From positions 47,206,001 to 47,270,000 of the forward strand of contig NC_073358.2 of NCBI RefSeq assembly GCF_027580225.2: 64,000 nucleotides of DNA, written 5' to 3'. Below are positions 1 to 12,265 of this stretch, piece after piece. The notes under the pieces were generated by a model that worked only from the letters and a program-made list of their open reading frames with translations, made no database searches and was not told the DNA's origin. Position 1 is the first letter of the stretch, and the number at the start of each line of letters is the position of its first letter. This DNA comes from Misgurnus anguillicaudatus (lineage: Eukaryota; Chordata; Actinopteri; Cypriniformes; Cobitidae). The translations under genes were made by a program, and so were the position numbers.

Positions 1-1338
1 TCGGATAATTAGTCAGTAATGGACGAACAGGAACAATAGCAGCAACGATTACAACACGACGTCTCTATCAGGTAATTAATCCTTGCTTGTTTATCCGCTA
101 TTTTAATAAAAAAGCAACATAATCCAGTTTTTAAACTGCTTTTGCCCGTTTTAAAAGGTGTAAATGATGTAAATGCAGTACAAAGTGCTGTTGTTGGTGT
201 TGTTTACATTACATGCACGTATGCGCGATTGCAAACAAAACACGTGAGATTTTGAATTACTTGCGCCTGTGGTTGTGACTCCTAAACGGGGTCTTTTAAA
301 GTTTTGGCCGCTCCAATAGTTGTAAAAAAGTGGAAAATCCGTTGTCAAACTGAGCCTTGTTTGTAAAGCAATTCTCTCCGAAATACAGCCAGGGAACAAA
401 CAAACCCATTCGCAATTATTTTGCTGTCCGGGAAAAACGAACTGCATCCACTGTTGTCTTAATTAAGACAGGGAAAGCTAATTAAGGTTTTCTTCTCCTT
501 ACATCCAAAAACACACTTCTTTTGTCGAACCATCTTAATAAAACAAACTTGTCGCGTGCTGTGCCGACTTCTGCTCGACGGAGCAATGCTAATGCAGGCG
601 TGCTTTTCTGGAGGCAAAGGCCCATTAAAGGAATATGGGGTCAATCAGACATAATGGATACCCCAATTTGAAAAAAACTTTCCGAAACTTGTAGGAAAAA
701 GGAGGGGTGAGTTTGGCTCAGAAATACTCTTTTACAAGCTCAACTGCTTTTTTGACACTTTGCTTATGTTTAGCATGAGGACTACAACTCTTAAACTGTG
801 TTTATAAGTCAGAATGCATGAAATAGCATTAAACCTCCCCTTTGAGACACAAATGAAATAGGTCACTTGGATAGGAAAGGGAAGATCGATTGGCTGTGCT
901 GCAAGCTTTATGAGAACTAATCAGCTGCACGGAAAAGTTTCATGACTGATGTTGGTATTTGGCAGACAATTTAATCTAACTTAAAGTGCATTACAAGCTT
1001 TACATTTTATCACTACACTATGGAATGGTACAAAAGCTATTACTGCGATTATATCCTTTCATTAAAAGGTCCTAATACAGTATGTACCATTTAGGTACCA
1101 CCAGTATGTATGTTAACGCAATGCTCTACCATCTCTACAGGAACAGTAATGATGTCTGTTTGTTGCATGACTATTTGTTTGTCCAGATATTTGATACTTT
1201 ACTTTATTATTTTAATTATTTGGTTTGGTGAAACGCATTATTTTTGCAGTTCTGTTTTTTTATTGAGAAACTTATAGTATTATGATATGTATTTGGGTTA
1301 TGTACATGACTGATATATATTTCATTTGATGCGTTCAG
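1..1338. other. Non-coding stretch left of the first visible aifm exon, probably intron
   Basis: The exon at 1339 starts inside a codon after a TTCAG acceptor, so the sequence before it is most simply intron of the same gene. I find no stretch matching the upstream part of AIFM proteins, and the open frames here are short and resemble nothing I know. No repeat with clear ends was found. Confidence 0.5.
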
Positions 1339-2602
1339 GTATGGAGGTGGCCGCGGCTCTGACAGATAAAGCTCATTCGGTCTCTGTCATCGGTATAGAT
1401 GCGGTGCCATTCCGGAAAGCACTTGGAGAAAAAGTTGGGAAAGTCTTGATGAAGGTTAGAGGAGGACAGATATAATTTACATAATACATTACTCGTAATC
1501 ACATTGTATCTTAAAGGATTAGTCCATTTTCTTAAAAGAAAAATCCAGATAATTTACTCACCAGCATGTCATCCAAAATGTTGATGTCTTTCTTTGTTCA
1601 GTCGAGAAGAAATTATGTTTTTTGAGGAAAACATTGCAGGATTTTTCTAATTTTAATGGACTTTAATAGAGCCCAACATTTAATACTTAACTCAACACTT
1701 ATCAGTTTTTTTCAACGGAGTTTCAAAGGACCACAAACAATCCCAAACGAGGCACAAGGGTCCCACCCAGCAAAACGACCGTCACCCTTGACAACAAAAA
1801 CAACAAACATACACTTTTAAAGCACAACTTCTCGTCATGTAGATCCGGTCGTGATGCGCCAGCTGACCCCACGCAATACGCCATGACGTCAAGAGGTCAC
1901 AGACGATTAACGCGAAACTCCGCCCCAGTGTTTACAAGCGTCTTGAAAGAGGACCGTTCCTACATTGTTGTATGTCAACTGATACTAATTAATGTCTTTG
2001 TGGCAGTTTATTGTTTAAAATGGTCCGCAAATGTGCGTTTTATATATGTAACACGTGACCTCCCTACGTCACCACGCATTTACGCTAGGTCGCGCTGGAC
2101 CGGACCTAGACGAAAAGTTGTGGTCCAAAAGTACACATTTCCCATTTTTCCTGTCAAAAATGACAATCGCTTCGCCAGACAAGACCCTTATGCATCGTTT
2201 GGGATTGTTTATAGTCCTTTGAAACTCCGTTGAAAAAAACTGTTAAGTGTTGAGTTAAGTGTTAGTGTTGGTGTCCATTAAAGTCCATTAAAATGAAAAA
2301 AATCCTGCAATGTTTTCCTCAAAAAACATAATTTCTTCTCTACTGAACAAAGAAAGACATCAACATTTTGGATGACATGGTGGTGAGTAAATTATCTGGA
2401 TTTTTCTTTTAAGAAAATGGACTAATCCTTTAATGTTGTATCAATTTGTAACTGTTTTTGTTTGTTTCCCTCATTTTTTCAGCTGTTTGAATTAAACAGA
2501 GTGAAGTTTTACATGTTGAATGAGGTGTGGGAGATGAGAGGCCATAATGGACAGGTATCATTAAAGTGAGAGGATTTCAGTGAAATGCGGGCTGCTTCTC
2601 TT

Positions 2603-2649
<47 letters not shown>

Positions 2650-5600
2650 GTAATAAATAACAGCTGCTCTGACTGTGACATTGCTTAGCTTTCCAAATAT
2701 TTTAGCAGAGTTACTGCAGCAATGAATTGCCCCTGGGCTAAAATTCAAGAAATCAGAAAATGGGTAGAAACAGTCAAAGTAAATGTATCTTTCAGAATAA
2801 GCTAAACTGTGATGTATTATGAGATTACATGTTTCATAAATGGGTCAGTGACAAAAACGGTTTGGCAAGATCTTTTAAAAAAATCTTTAAAAAAAACTTG
2901 TTTCAAAAGCATGCATCAGGTTTATTTCAATGCACATAGTGTAATTATGTTAATTTTATGCAATAAAAAAAAATACATTTGCACCATTTTTATGAAATTT
3001 AAGACTGAATGGACCTGAAAATGTCAAATGGTGTAACCGCCAATTGTGCCAAAGAATGAGAAATATTACATATTTTATCCAACTTGATGGCATGTACGCA
3101 TAATCATAAAAAAAAATTCTTCTTCTTCCTTTATTTCTTTACGCCATAAAAAATCATTTTAAAATAAATTTTACTAGTTATTTCTTAATGTAAATTTTAA
3201 TGCGTTTTTGTAATTTTTGTCCGGACATATGCTAAACAGCTCTGTTTTCTAAATAGTCGTTGATAAATGATGTAAAAATGTATGTAAAAAAATCATTAAA
3301 CTAAACTAGATGATTATATTTTATCCCCCAAATATTGTGTTAAAATGAAATAAAACCAAAAATGTTATGTATGCAAGTAATCTGCAAACTTATTTTGAAA
3401 TTTTAACTCTTTTACTTTTAATCGAACCATACGGACACAAAATAATTCATGTCACGTTATTGACCCAAAAATGTCATTCTCAAAATACTTTTGTAAGAGA
3501 ATATCAGCTAAGTTAGTGTTTCTCAACCATAGGGGCCGAGACCCATGGGAGGTGGGAGTCTCAAAATAATTCAGAATAAGCCAAACAAAAATCTAAATAT
3601 TTTTATTTTATTGTTTGGTTATTTTTTAGGGCTGGGAAAAGATGAATCGCGATTAATCGCATACAAAATAAAAGTGATTTTTGGCATAATATATGAGTGT
3701 GTGCTGTGTGTAATTATAAATACACACACATTCATGTATGTATTTAAGAAACATTTACATGTATATATATATTTATGCATATTTTTATATATTCTATATT
3801 ATATATACATTTAAAAAAAATTATATATAAATTTAAAAAAATCTGACATGAATATATGTATGTGTGTGTGTGGTTAAATATACACAATAATTACACACAG
3901 TACACACACATATATTATGGAAAAATAACTTTTATTTTGCATGCGATTAATCTTTTCCCAGCCCTATACTTTTTTGGTGGATATTGCGGGTAGGGGGCTT
4001 TATATATTGTTGTGGCCAATAGGGAGAACCACGGGGCAAAGTGCATAATTGTGACCCCTGCCTGTGAAACCCATTTTAAAATAATGTTTTGTGTTTTTCT
4101 GTTTTCTGCATAAAATCATCTTACATAATGTAAAGAACATTGTGTGAAAATATAACCTTGATATCTTTAATATTGACTGAGTAAGATCATATCAAAGATT
4201 GAAATCAAAGACTGAAATCAAACTTAAATGATCATTAGATTTGGCAGATGTGAAATATTCTTATTTTATTATACATATATTTTCTATATTTTAATAGTTA
4301 AAAGAAGTGGTTCTGAAAAGTGGCAAAGTCTTACGAGCAGATGTCTGTGTTATTGGTACAGGTGAGAAATTTGCTATCATTTTCATATTTCTGGCAAAAA
4401 CTGCAAATTTGCAAATCCTTAAATCCTAAAATATTAAATTATTCTGTTTATTTATAGGGAATTCAAATACCCATGTTATCGTTTTGACGAATGGATTTTA
4501 ATTAATTTAATAGTCATTACCCAACCCGTACGTGAATTGCGTAACCAGAGACTTGTTTGTTTTTGTGTATGCGTGTAGGCTCAAGTCCAGCCACTGCATT
4601 TCTTAAGCAAAGTGGGATTCACATGGACTCCAAGGGCTTCATCCCAGTTAATAAGGTGCAATCTATTAACAATATAATACATATAAAGTTTTATATGTAC
4701 TCTACATCTGTTACAGTATCTATTATAACGTCATCTATACTGATCTGTTCAGCTAACATTTTCTGTTTGTGTTTATATGGTGTCACTGCTAAGCTTTTGT
4801 TTTACTATAGTAAGTCTTCTGGTTCATATATGTAAGCTAGGCTGCTACAAAGCATGTCATATAAATCTATAAACTGACCTTATAGCTTTAACCCTTTCAG
4901 ACCATGCACACCAACATGGACGGGGTATTTGCCGCAGGCGATGTGGTAACATTTCCCCTGGCTCTACGCAGCAATAAGAAGGTGAACATTCCCCACTGGC
5001 AGATGGCACATGTACACGGTAGGAGTCTGACCCGTCTCCTATATCTGTGTCAAATATGGTATAGTACTGTATATCCACTATACATTAAAATAACTGCTTT
5101 AAAACACATTTCAATACATTTTCCTGCCTAACTCTACAGGGAGGGTGGCCGCTCTTAGCATGATGGGAAAGCCCTCAGAAATTAAAGCGGTGCCTTATTT
5201 CTGGACAGCCATGTTTGGGAAAAGCATACGATATGCAGGTAAGAAATAATCCAGTAGCAACCATATGTTCATAAAATATGCTATTGAAAAATATACATAA
5301 ATGCCAACGTTGATTCCGCATTAATGTTCATCTGATGCACTTAAAACGTTGTTGTCAAGGTTACGGCGATGGCTTCGATGACGTCGTCATCCAGGGAGAT
5401 TTGGATGAGCTAAAATTTGTGGCATTTTACACAAAGTGAGTGCATTAGATTCTTATGCAATTTAACTGAACTTGAAAGGCTGAGATTTGAGTTCAGGAAA
5501 TGCTATTTGGAATTAATTGCATTATTCAGATTTTCCTAAAAGAGACTTAAAGGCGGGGTGCATGATCTCTGAAAGCCAATGTTGACATTTGAAATCACTC

Positions 5601-8600
5601 TGCCCCAATAGAATCTGGACCTTCTTTTAATAGATCCGCCCCACACATACGCAACCCAGGCAACGATGTCGGTTAGTAGACACGCCCCTTACTGCTGATT
5701 GGCCACAAGAGTTTTGGTACTGGGCACTACTCCCTTTTCCAAAGTGTTTTTTAAAAAATCATGCAGCCTGCTTTTAAGGTTTACAAGGCTCTTTTGACAG
5801 AAATGCAATATAATCTACATAACTATATTATCAGTGGTGTATAAAGACCGTAGAAAATGAACTGTATTGTTTTTATTAACTTAGAATGAGCCATTTTATT
5901 TACATACGCCATGGGTCCCCTTATATGGAAGACGCCATTTTGCCCCCCCATGTTTCTATAGTAGTCCAAAATGGATCAACTTTACTATGCTGTCTCAGAC
6001 AAGGACATGTTTGTCCTGTCCTGTCCACAAATGTAGTTATGTGCTTCGAAAGGGAGCGTGGACTGAGCAATTCACAGTCTTACCTGTAGATCAGTGTTGT
6101 TTTCATCAACGATGACGATAACGAAATGATTTCGTTGACGCACCTATTTTTTATGACGCTAACGCGACGATGACTAGCTAAAAATGTCTCTAAGGTGACG
6201 AAAACATGACGAGACTCTTTTTCGAGTTTTTGTTGACGAGACGAGACGAGACGGAACGAAAATTATTATAAGTCTGACGTTAATAATGCATGTCATTTCT
6301 GCATATTTTGCGTGAAATCCGCTTCCTATCCTTGTTTTGGGTCAACACAGTCTCAGTCTCACTCACGCCCACCACCCGGCTGCCGCGTGCACCAGATTTC
6401 AAACAACAACAACAACACACCTGCGGCTGTCGTGAGTTCGAAGGACCGTAGCGGTGACGCCAATAAACGGAAACAACAAGATGATTTATGAACATACTTT
6501 CAGTATAATCCATCAGACAGAAGAACGGAATGCATATTGGGAGACGACGGTAAATGTGGCCACAAACTAGGTGGGAAGATTACCACCAACCTCAAGCGGC
6601 ACCTGAAGGCTTATCACGCTAATATTTTTTTAAAGTAACTAACAAGTCACGCTGTTAACATATCATATACATTTAATTTTACTCGACATTCGGCTTGTGA
6701 CACATTTCATGGTAAGCTTAAGGTTTTACAAGCTTAAGGCCCATTTCCAATACTTTTTGTGGTGTATTTAAATAACAAGGCAAGGCAGGCGTTTCTCAAC
6801 TTTATAAGTGAGGTCTCAGCGTAACACAAACTGAACATGAGGGTATATCAGGCTCAACTTTTTGTTATGACATGCGCAGAAGGCACAACGACTAAAACAA
6901 CGGCAAGCCCTCAGGGACAACCTTAATGCACATTTTAATAGAATTAAATACACCACACTTTTAACCTAAATTAATTTGTTAAAAAATACTTTTTACCAAA
7001 AGTGACTTAAACTTGACTAAAACCTTTTTGCGTTTTCATCGACTAAAACTTGACTAAAACCTTTTTGTGTTTTCGTCGACTAAAACTAACAATTTTATAA
7101 GTGACTAAAATGTGACTAAAACTAAAAGCATTTTCGCACAAAAGACTGACTAAAACTAAAACTAAAAGGGCTGCCAAAAACAACACTGCTGTAGATGACG
7201 CTAAAAATCTACACACTGGTCCTTTAATGACTCAGTTCTGCTGAAGTGACCATGGGTTACAGTGGTAATTCATCTTCAGCTCCTGCGGGATGTTTCTTGT
7301 ACCTTCCTCAGCCAATCAGAACAGCCAGATAAGTTTAAAAAAATAATAACTTGTTTTATTTCATTATGTTTATTATTTTTAGATTTTAAAGAACACTGAT
7401 TTTATGTTACGCCGGTGGCCGTATGTTTTTTAATAGTTTTTAACAAAAACGCCACTCTGCGCTTTTTCCGCACAATAGCGCTGAGCGCCGAGAGTTGAAA
7501 AATTTTCTATTTGGGTCGTCAATTACCTCGGATGTTTAATTACAGTGGAGGAGGGGCAGGGCAAATATCACAACAACTAACCGGCGCATCATTTAAAGGA
7601 ACAGTATGTAGGATTGTGGCCAAAAGTGGTATTGCAATCACAAAACTTGTGGCTAAACCTGGTACTGCAATCACACAACTGGTGGCCAATACACAAAATG
7701 ACAACATAAACATCAGTTGAGGGCTGCAACTCCACTTTTTAAATGACAATATCCTGGCCGGACCACTGTTGTCAGTGAGATAAGTATTTGAAATGAAAAT
7801 GATTTCTTAATGTCTAGTGACATATAAGAGCCATTTTATGATTAATTGATATAAATTTCTTACATACTTTTCCTTTAACGACTGATAAACAAAGCAGAAG
7901 TATCATAGCATCCAGTGATGCGCGGGTCAATGTATAAACAACCCGCACTTGACTGACCTTTTCATCTAACTTGCCCGCAACTCTGAGCGCAAAAAACGGC
8001 CCGACCGACCGCAACCCAAATATCATAAAATATATTTTTGGATGACTCGTAACCGTCATTTTTGATCAATCCGCGCATCACTGATAGTTATTATTGTAAT
8101 ATTTTATAATAAAATGTGTTATTATGGGATTTATTTATTATATTGAACTGACGTTAGCTCCGTGTTGTGTGGTTTAATGGCAGGAGTGAAGAGGTGGTAG
8201 CGGTGGCCAGTATGAACTACGACCCCATTGTGTCACGGGTTGCTGAAGTCTTCGGCTCTGGAAAGACGATTAGGAAACGTGATGTGGAGTAAGTACATTT
8301 TGTAGCCTTAACCACACATGCTGTAGTACGTTTATCATGGGTAAAAGCGATAGTTCACACAAAATTTTTATTCTATTATTTACACACCCTCATTGTGTTA
8401 ATTCTAAAAGAAGATATTTTATTAAATGATGGCAACACAAAGTTGACGGTACCCCGCCAGCTGTCCCATGACCTACATTATATTGTGTCCTATAGTATAC
8501 ATTTAGGCATTTGGTAAACACTTTTATCCAATTTGACCAAATTTTCATTATATGTGGTTCCTGGGATCACATCTCATTTAAATTTTTGTAAAAATTGATT

Positions 8601-8690
8601 AATGTCTCTCCATATTTAAACATACTGTTTGTTTAATCTTTGTGCAGGACAGGAGACATGTCGTGGCTGATCGAGAAAGGCCCACAGTGA
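1339..8690 (+). CDS. aifm3/aifm4: AIFM3/AIFM4-type mitochondrial FAD/NADH oxidoreductase, C-terminal part (5' end outside window)
   Basis: Nine exons join in one frame to a TGA: 1339-1454, 2483-2554, 4298-4361, 4579-4655, 4901-5018, 5140-5238, 5360-5435, 8184-8288 and 8648-8690, all with AG/GT borders. They encode 255 residues plus a split first codon. The product is the C-terminal part of an apoptosis-inducing-factor-like flavoprotein. It begins inside the NAD-binding Rossmann fold (GMEVAAALTDKAHSVSVI). The second FAD-contact motif follows as DGVFAAGDVVTFPL, then the family signatures NIPHWQMAH, WTAMFGKSIRYAG, GFDDVVIQGDL and ASMNYDPIVS, and the end is TGDMSWLIEKGPQ. From memory of human AIFM3, identity in this part is roughly 70%, lower than I would expect for a direct fish orthologue, so the fish paralogue aifm4 is possible. 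By family knowledge it is a mitochondria-associated oxidoreductase with an upstream Rieske domain, which is not visible here. Introns hold several DNA transposons. Confidence 0.93.
1511..2433. mobile_element. TTAA-flanked fold-back DNA element in aifm intron
   Basis: The two ends are long inverted repeats of roughly 230 bp. The left end begins TTAAAGGATTAGTCCATTTT and the right end is its complement, closing at the TTAA at 2430-2433. TTAA duplications are typical of piggyBac and Kolobok elements. Only a short unconserved frame (1883-2233) lies in the unique centre, so the element is non-autonomous. Confidence 0.85.
2599..2649. repeat. (CT)n microsatellite
   Basis: A pyrimidine run of CT dinucleotides with a few TTT interruptions, just downstream of the second visible aifm exon. 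On the minus strand it gives a spurious Arg-Glu repeat frame. Confidence 0.9.
3627..3966. mobile_element. Inverted-repeat element with GATTAATC ends, copy 1
   Basis: The ends TAGGGCTGGGAAAAGAT and ATCTTTTCCCAGCCCTA are exact complements. Inside are CGCGATTAATCGCATACAAA and TTTTGCATGCGATTAATC arms and a CA/TA-rich core. Flanks TTATTTTT and TACTTTTT match at 6 of 8 bases, consistent with an aged hAT-type duplication. Other copies occur at 32.7, 34.5-35.3 and 45.3-46.4 kb. Confidence 0.8.
5547..5785. mobile_element. TTAA-flanked MITE, AGGCGGGGTGC family, copy 1
   Basis: It starts TTAAAGGCGGGGTGCATGA. The body, including the phrase ACGCAACCCAGGCAACGATG, matches the copy at 20037-20282 almost throughout. 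The right end is degraded here. Confidence 0.75.
6092..7188. mobile_element. hAT-type element of 1.1 kb with 8-bp target duplication
   Basis: Ends CAGTGTTGTTTT and AAAACAACACTG are inverted, and the element is flanked by exact 8-bp duplications CTGTAGAT at 6084-6091 and 7189-7196. The subterminal parts are ACGA-rich on the left and GACTAAAA-rich on the right. A relic of a BED zinc finger lies inside (6540-6638). It sits in the aifm intron between 5435 and 8184. Confidence 0.9.
6540..6638 (+). pseudogene. Relic of a BED-type zinc finger from a hAT transposase
   Basis: The frame reads GDDGKCGHKLGGKITTNLKR, then HLKAYHANIF, then a TAA. The TTNLKRHLKxxH core with the closing histidine is typical of BED fingers in hAT transposases. 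The frame is short and stops soon after, and no catalytic domain remains, so this is a fragment. Confidence 0.7.
7913..8083. mobile_element. Short hAT-like MITE with CAGTGATGCGCGG ends
   Basis: CAGTGATGCGCGG at the left and CCGCGCATCACTG at the right are inverted. The flanks (ATAGCATC and ATAGTTAT) match only in part. It lies 100 bp upstream of the aifm exon at 8184. Confidence 0.7.
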
Positions 8691-9267
8691 AGATGGTATT
8701 CCTCCTCTGTGCCAAACCTGTGTACAAACTCCTTAAACAGACCTAGTCTTAGCATCACAGCTGGTTAAAACGGGACACTAGATAGGAGATACATGCTGTG
8801 AGCACCTGGGCCGTGCCTGGTTTATGTGCTGAAGACCTCATCCCCATGAGGTCCAACATCTCCGGACCTGGATCCGTTCACAGTGCTAACAAACGAGCCA
8901 TAACTGGTATCGAACCCTCTGTCCTAGATGGGACGTCTCTCTCTCTCTCTCTTCTGTGGGTTGGTTGACCTCTGCTTTAGCATGAAGCATTTTTCTGTAT
9001 GCAGTGGTCAAAGGGGAATTATCTTATTTTATTTTGTACATGATAAACCGTGTAAAGCTGTTACCCAAAGATGCATTTAAGCATCTAGACGGCACTTTTT
9101 CTACCGATTAGCCTGGCATGAGACCTCATGTATGGATCGCATCACATTATGCGGTCCCATGCGCCTTTGCCTGCGGCAGTTTATGAGAATCATGTAGGAA
9201 ATTTGGTTCGTAGCTGTAGACAGCAGATGCATGATAATTCATATGCATACGTATTATTTTTCATTAA

Positions 9268-11563
9268 AGGAAAACACCAACGTTTTTCAATATTTTACTA
9301 TTTCCTAACCTCAACTTGGATGAATTAATACATCCCTATCTTTTTTCAATTCATGCACTTTGATCTTTGTACAGCGCTTTGTACAGCGTTGGCATTTAGT
9401 CTGGCCCCATTCACTCCTATGGCTCCAAATAAAAGCTTTATTTTGTGTCACCATACTTACTCGTGTAACTACTCATGTAAGAGTCTTTAAATAGGGAAAA
9501 CCATAGATATGTATAAGGGCTAGATGTGTTACGGCGGAGTCTCTAACGTCATCGCCTGCCGGTGTCATGAGCAATTGGGTCCCCACGAGCAATTCGGTCT
9601 CCCCTAGGACCCCGATTGGTACCTAGCACTAATGCCTGCTCAAAAATTTGTCATTGCGATATCTCGTCTGCGTACACGGCTAGCAAGCTAATTATGTTGT
9701 ACAAAATAGAAGCATACATTTTTTTAAAAATAAAAGTTAACAAAAAAATAATATAATAAACTAATATTCACGTTGCAGACACGTCAGTACTTTTGTGTCA
9801 TCATCTGCTTTACCAAAACAATACTTTTATTTTTTGTAAATTATTAACATACCTTATGGAATATATTTTTTAATAGTAAAAGTGAAGTAAGCATGGCTTA
9901 TAATTATAATTTAAATGTGTGATTCAACTATGTAGTAATCATGTTTTGTATAAGTAATTAATGAGTAAGTCATTGTATAAGTAGACATTCAAAAGTGGAA
10001 ATGGTACAGTATAATAATCTAAATAATAAAATGACACAAGCAATGTGTAGATATATTTATATAGCCTACTGTCTACAAACATTAATAATATTAACATTAC
10101 TATACATCGTTTAAAAGGTCTACGGGTTTAGCATCAGTGTATGCTCTCTGTTTTGAGATACAGATGCTCTAGCATCATAAATGTAGTATTTTGTTACAGA
10201 AGTCCAGATGACAACATGCTAAATATAAACGGGACTCCTTGCCTTTGTGTTAATATAACGATCGCGAATCGAATCCAGTCTGTTTCAGATGTGTAAATAA
10301 CTCTTTAAAATCGCCTTATAGAATACATCCAATGACCATTTTTGTCCACAAATGCGTATAATACGTGAAATATAAATATATTGCCCATTGTTTACATCAG
10401 ATTTCGCATGAACGGTTTGTAATAGAATATAATCTGAGGATTATGTACATCGTAATATTGTATATGAGATTACACTTGCGTTCAAACTTTGTTTTAAAAA
10501 GTAGACGGGAGTATAATTCATATCCAAACAGAGCTGTCAAATATTTTGACTTCATCTGGCTCGCTTGTTCCTCCAATGACTTCATGGAAAATATTGATAG
10601 ACACAACGTGTAGCCAATTAGATAACGAATCCAACGATCTTTGTGTGACGTTTTATTTCCTGGTGTGGAAACGGCATTTTATATGCTAACATAAGGATAA
10701 ATAATAATAAGAATGAACGTGAATGCATGTAAACAAAAGACTTTTATTTTGGGTCTGACTGGCACTTAGAAAAGGCACTAGTCTTAGAAAAACCCTTGCA
10801 AGAACCTCATTTTGGGCCTATTGACTTCAAACGTGAAACATAACTTCTTCAGACTTGTGGCTAAGGCATCATTGCATTTCTGGGTTTCACACACATATTT
10901 ATCATTAAGATTTTTAGTATTAAACAAGATGGTATGCATTTTTTTGATTACAATGTACTTCAGCCTCTCTAACTTTTTAAATTTTTATCTTAAAATAATT
11001 TTGAAACCTGGAAATTGAAGCTCAAAGTGACTTCGTTCTAATGATAACATAGTTATGCTTATACTCTAAACGGTTTAGTAAAGTAGGTATTTTCATGGTT
11101 TGGGCCAGAGTGGGGGTGCTTTTCAAGAGGTTAAGTATGCAGTGTCACAGGTACATCTCTGACGTTTATAACAAACCAAACAGTTTAAAAATTGGTAGAA
11201 AATTGAGCAAGCTATGATCATTTAAAAGTACATGCTCCATTAAACACAATGGTACGAGTGAGCGAGCGCCCTGTCGTAAGATGGCCGCCAAATGCGGACG
11301 TTCCACTCAATTGGCCAGCAGCGCGGGCGAGACATCTAGCCTTTATACATATCTATGGGAAACATGAAAGTGTTTGGTGGCTTCTAAATTCATCCCTGTT
11401 TGGAGCCATGGGAATGAATGGGGCTAGGCTAAATGCTGGCATTTTCATGAGGCGCTGTATGGGGCTTACAGGTGCATGCATTGAGGAGGGATGGTTATGT
11501 GTTGATTCGTCTGGGTTGAGGTGGGAACATAGTAAAATATTGAAAAAACGGTGGTGTTTTCCT
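9268..11563. mobile_element. 2.3-kb TTAA-flanked element without coding capacity
   Basis: TTAA at 9264-9267 and 11564-11567 flank inverted ends AGGAAAACACC and GGTGTTTTCCT. The similarity of the two ends continues for about 100 bp (TTTTTCAATATTTTACTA and its complement). The centre is AT-rich with no long frame, so it is non-autonomous or decayed. Confidence 0.75.
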
Positions 11564-11943
11564 TTAAGGCTTTCCCAATGGATCTTCAGAAGTGATCATT
11601 ATTCAGGGAAGGTGACAGGATCCGTTATATCGTTGTCTATTGAAAATGCTGCATTACCTGTCGAATGTAACGTATGATATAGTGTGCCATGTATCACAAT
11701 TAACAGGTAAATGTAGAATCAAAACCCAAAATATGAATTAGGGTGGTAGATTTGGATGCTTTTGGACATTGAGATCTACCTGAATTCACCCTAAAGAAAG
11801 TCAATTTGTAAGAAGACATTTTTATGATAATTAAGCACGTTACCCTATTCATACTGTTAAAAATCATTCATTTTAATATTTAAATTGTACAGGACTATAT
11901 TTACACATCATGGTATTATGCTGTAGTACTGTCTTTATGTTTA

Positions 11944-12265
11944 AAGGGATAGTACACCCAAAAATTAAAATTGTAATTAATGACCCTCATGTTGTTCCAA
12001 ACCCGTAAGACCTCCGTTCATCTTCGGAACACAGTTTAAGATTTTTACAGTTTATGACCCTCCATTGAAAACCTATGTACGGTATACTGTCCATGTCCAG
12101 AAAGGTAATAAAACATCATCAAAGTAGTCCATGTGACATCAGTGGGTCAGTTAAAATTTGTTGATGCATCGAAGATACATTTTGCTCCAAAAATCACCAC
12201 TTGATTCAGCATTGTCTTCTCTTCCGGGTCTGTATACCGTACATAGATTTTCAATGGAGGCAATC
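11944..12265. mobile_element. MITE related to the AGGGATAGTTCACCC family
   Basis: It begins AAAGGGATAGTACACCCAAA, followed by CCTCATGTTGTTCCAAACCC. An inner inverted pair (TATGTACGGTATAC and GTATACCGTACATA) forms a hairpin. The same start recurs at about 54650, where the complementary end CTATCCCTTTAA also exists. Confidence 0.6.

Noticed and set aside
1883..2233. 116-codon open frame
   Set aside because: It lies inside the TTAA fold-back element, with no recognisable domain and no splice support.
11249..11677. 142-codon open frame
   Set aside because: It spans the right end of the 9268-11563 element and its flank; no domain and no conserved motif.
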